From an uncultured Clostridia bacterium (GTDB lineage Bacteria; Bacillota; Clostridia; Christensenellales; Aristaeellaceae), in NCBI GenBank assembly GCA_934615145.1, contig CAKTTM010000108.1, forward strand, positions 1 to 6,346: a stretch of 6,346 nucleotides of DNA, in the 5' to 3' direction. The notes under the pieces are model-generated. The model did no database searches. It saw nothing but the letters and a program-made list of their open reading frames with translations, and was not told where the DNA came from. Positions 5,689 to 6,346 of the stretch are shown here, one piece after another (positions within the stretch are counted from its first letter, which is position 1; every line of letters starts with the position of its first letter). Both the position numbers and the translations under genes were made by a program.

Positions 5689-6346
5689 ATGACAGCAAAG
5701 CGTCTGGCAGGCAGCATGCTCAGGGCCGCCGTGGTCGCCCTGATACTGGTATTCCTGCTCTTTCCCATCTACTGGATGTTCCTGACCTCCTTCAAGACCA
5801 ACATGGAGGCCTACCGCTTCCCGCCCACCTTCCTGATCCAGGCGCCCACCTGGCAGAGCTATGTGGCCCTGGTCAATGAGAACGCCCAGTTCTTTGTCTA
5901 CTACGGCAATAACTTTCTGGTCTCAGGGCTGACCGCGCTACTGACCGGCGTCTGCGCAGTGACGGCCGGCTACGCGCTGGCGCGCTTCCGCTTCAAAATC
6001 GGCGTCGCCTTCGTGGCACTGCTGGCCTTCTGCCAGATGTTCCCGGTGATCAGCCGGATGATTTCATTGTACTCGCTGCTGAGCAAAGCAGGGCTGATCA
6101 ACACGCGCGGCGGCCTCATCTTCGCGCTGACCGCCTCCATGATCCCCTTTTCGGTGATGCTGATGACCAGCTTTTTCGCCGGCGTCCCCCGCGAGATCGA
6201 GGAGGCCGCGCTGGTCGACGGCGCCGGCCGCATCGCCATCTTGGCGCGCATCGTGCTGCCGCTGGTGGCTGGCGGGGTGGTGGCCGTCACCCTCTACACC
6301 TTCCTGATGACCTGGGATGACTACCTGCACGCGCTGACCCTGATAC
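5689..6346 (+). CDS. Sugar ABC importer permease 2 (MalG/UgpE type), 3' truncated by window edge
   Basis: Second channel subunit of the importer. The frame is open from ATG 5689 to the window edge, giving 219 complete residues plus one base; MalG-type permeases are usually about 270-300 residues, so roughly 55-80 are missing. The first helix spans about residues 11-32 and is followed by M-F-L-T-S-F-K-T (30-37), matching the family's x-x-S-F/L-K pattern. Further hydrophobic segments lie at about 75-97, 105-125, 142-163 and 189-206. The EAA loop reads E-E-A-A-L-V-D-G-A-G at 171-180, with L-P at 190-191. The last visible segment, F-L-M-T-W-D-D-Y-L-H-A-L-T-L-I, is the conserved MalG stretch normally written W-N-E-F-x-x-A-L. 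The G-rich AGGGGGTGG ends four bases before the ATG. With only 11 bases between the permease genes they are surely co-transcribed. Confidence 0.93.
   Translation, partial: MTAKRLAGSMLRAAVVALILVFLLFPIYWMFLTSFKTNMEAYRFPPTFLIQAPTWQSYVALVNENAQFFVYYGNNFLVSGLTALLTGVCAVTAGYALARFRFKIGVAFVALLAFCQMFPVISRMISLYSLLSKAGLINTRGGLIFALTASMIPFSVMLMTSFFAGVPREIEEAALVDGAGRIAILARIVLPLVAGGVVAVTLYTFLMTWDDYLHALTLI

Noticed and set aside
4901..5698. A 265-codon minus-strand frame opposite permease 1, and a 158-codon + strand frame at 4993-5469
   Set aside because: Both overlap a clear membrane protein with the EAA motif and have histidine/glutamine- or alanine/glycine-rich compositions typical of GC-driven shadow frames.
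1..6346. Search for tRNA/rRNA genes, CRISPR arrays, insertion sequences, phage or defence genes
   Set aside because: Nothing supportable was seen: there are no arrays of regular repeats, no transposase motifs, and the spacers are all under 180 bases and accounted for.

Overview
The window looks like chromosomal DNA of a GC-rich bacterium, most likely a high-GC anaerobic Firmicute (Clostridia / Christensenellales-like). This is inferred from near-consensus AGGAGG ribosome binding sites, a textbook TTGACA-N17-CATAAT promoter, a YhaQ/YhaP- or NatA/NatB-style exporter pair and a compact layout with every real gene on the + strand. No marker gene fixes the taxonomy. The solute-binding protein is secreted but has no lipobox, so a bacterium with an outer membrane cannot be excluded.

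Region 1 (1-1756) is the 3' end of an ABC exporter operon. It holds the last 144 residues of an ATPase, then a complete 420-residue ABC-2 type permease whose ATG overlaps the ATPase stop by one base (TAATG). A strong GC-rich hairpin terminator closes it.

Region 2 (1769-6346) is a second transcription unit that starts just after the terminator. It runs: sigma70/SigA-type promoter, about 65 nt of G-rich leader, a 503-residue cytoplasmic S1-type sulfatase with a C-x-P-x-R active-site motif, a secreted sugar-type solute-binding protein, a MalF/UgpA-type permease, and a MalG/UgpE-type permease that runs off the right edge. A perfect 13-bp stem-loop lies between the binding-protein gene and the first permease gene. 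A near-identical 16-17 nt sequence follows directly on the stop codons of both the sulfatase and the binding protein.

Working model (inference): the binding protein captures an extracellular sugar or oligosaccharide, the two permeases with an ATPase not seen here import it, and the sulfatase removes sulfate inside the cell. The unit would then be a sulfated-glycan or sulfosugar scavenging operon. The substrate, the ATPase, a sulfatase-maturating enzyme, glycosidases and a dedicated regulator are not visible in the window. I found no RNA genes, insertion sequences, CRISPR arrays or phage genes. No stretch of 300 bases lacks a gene.
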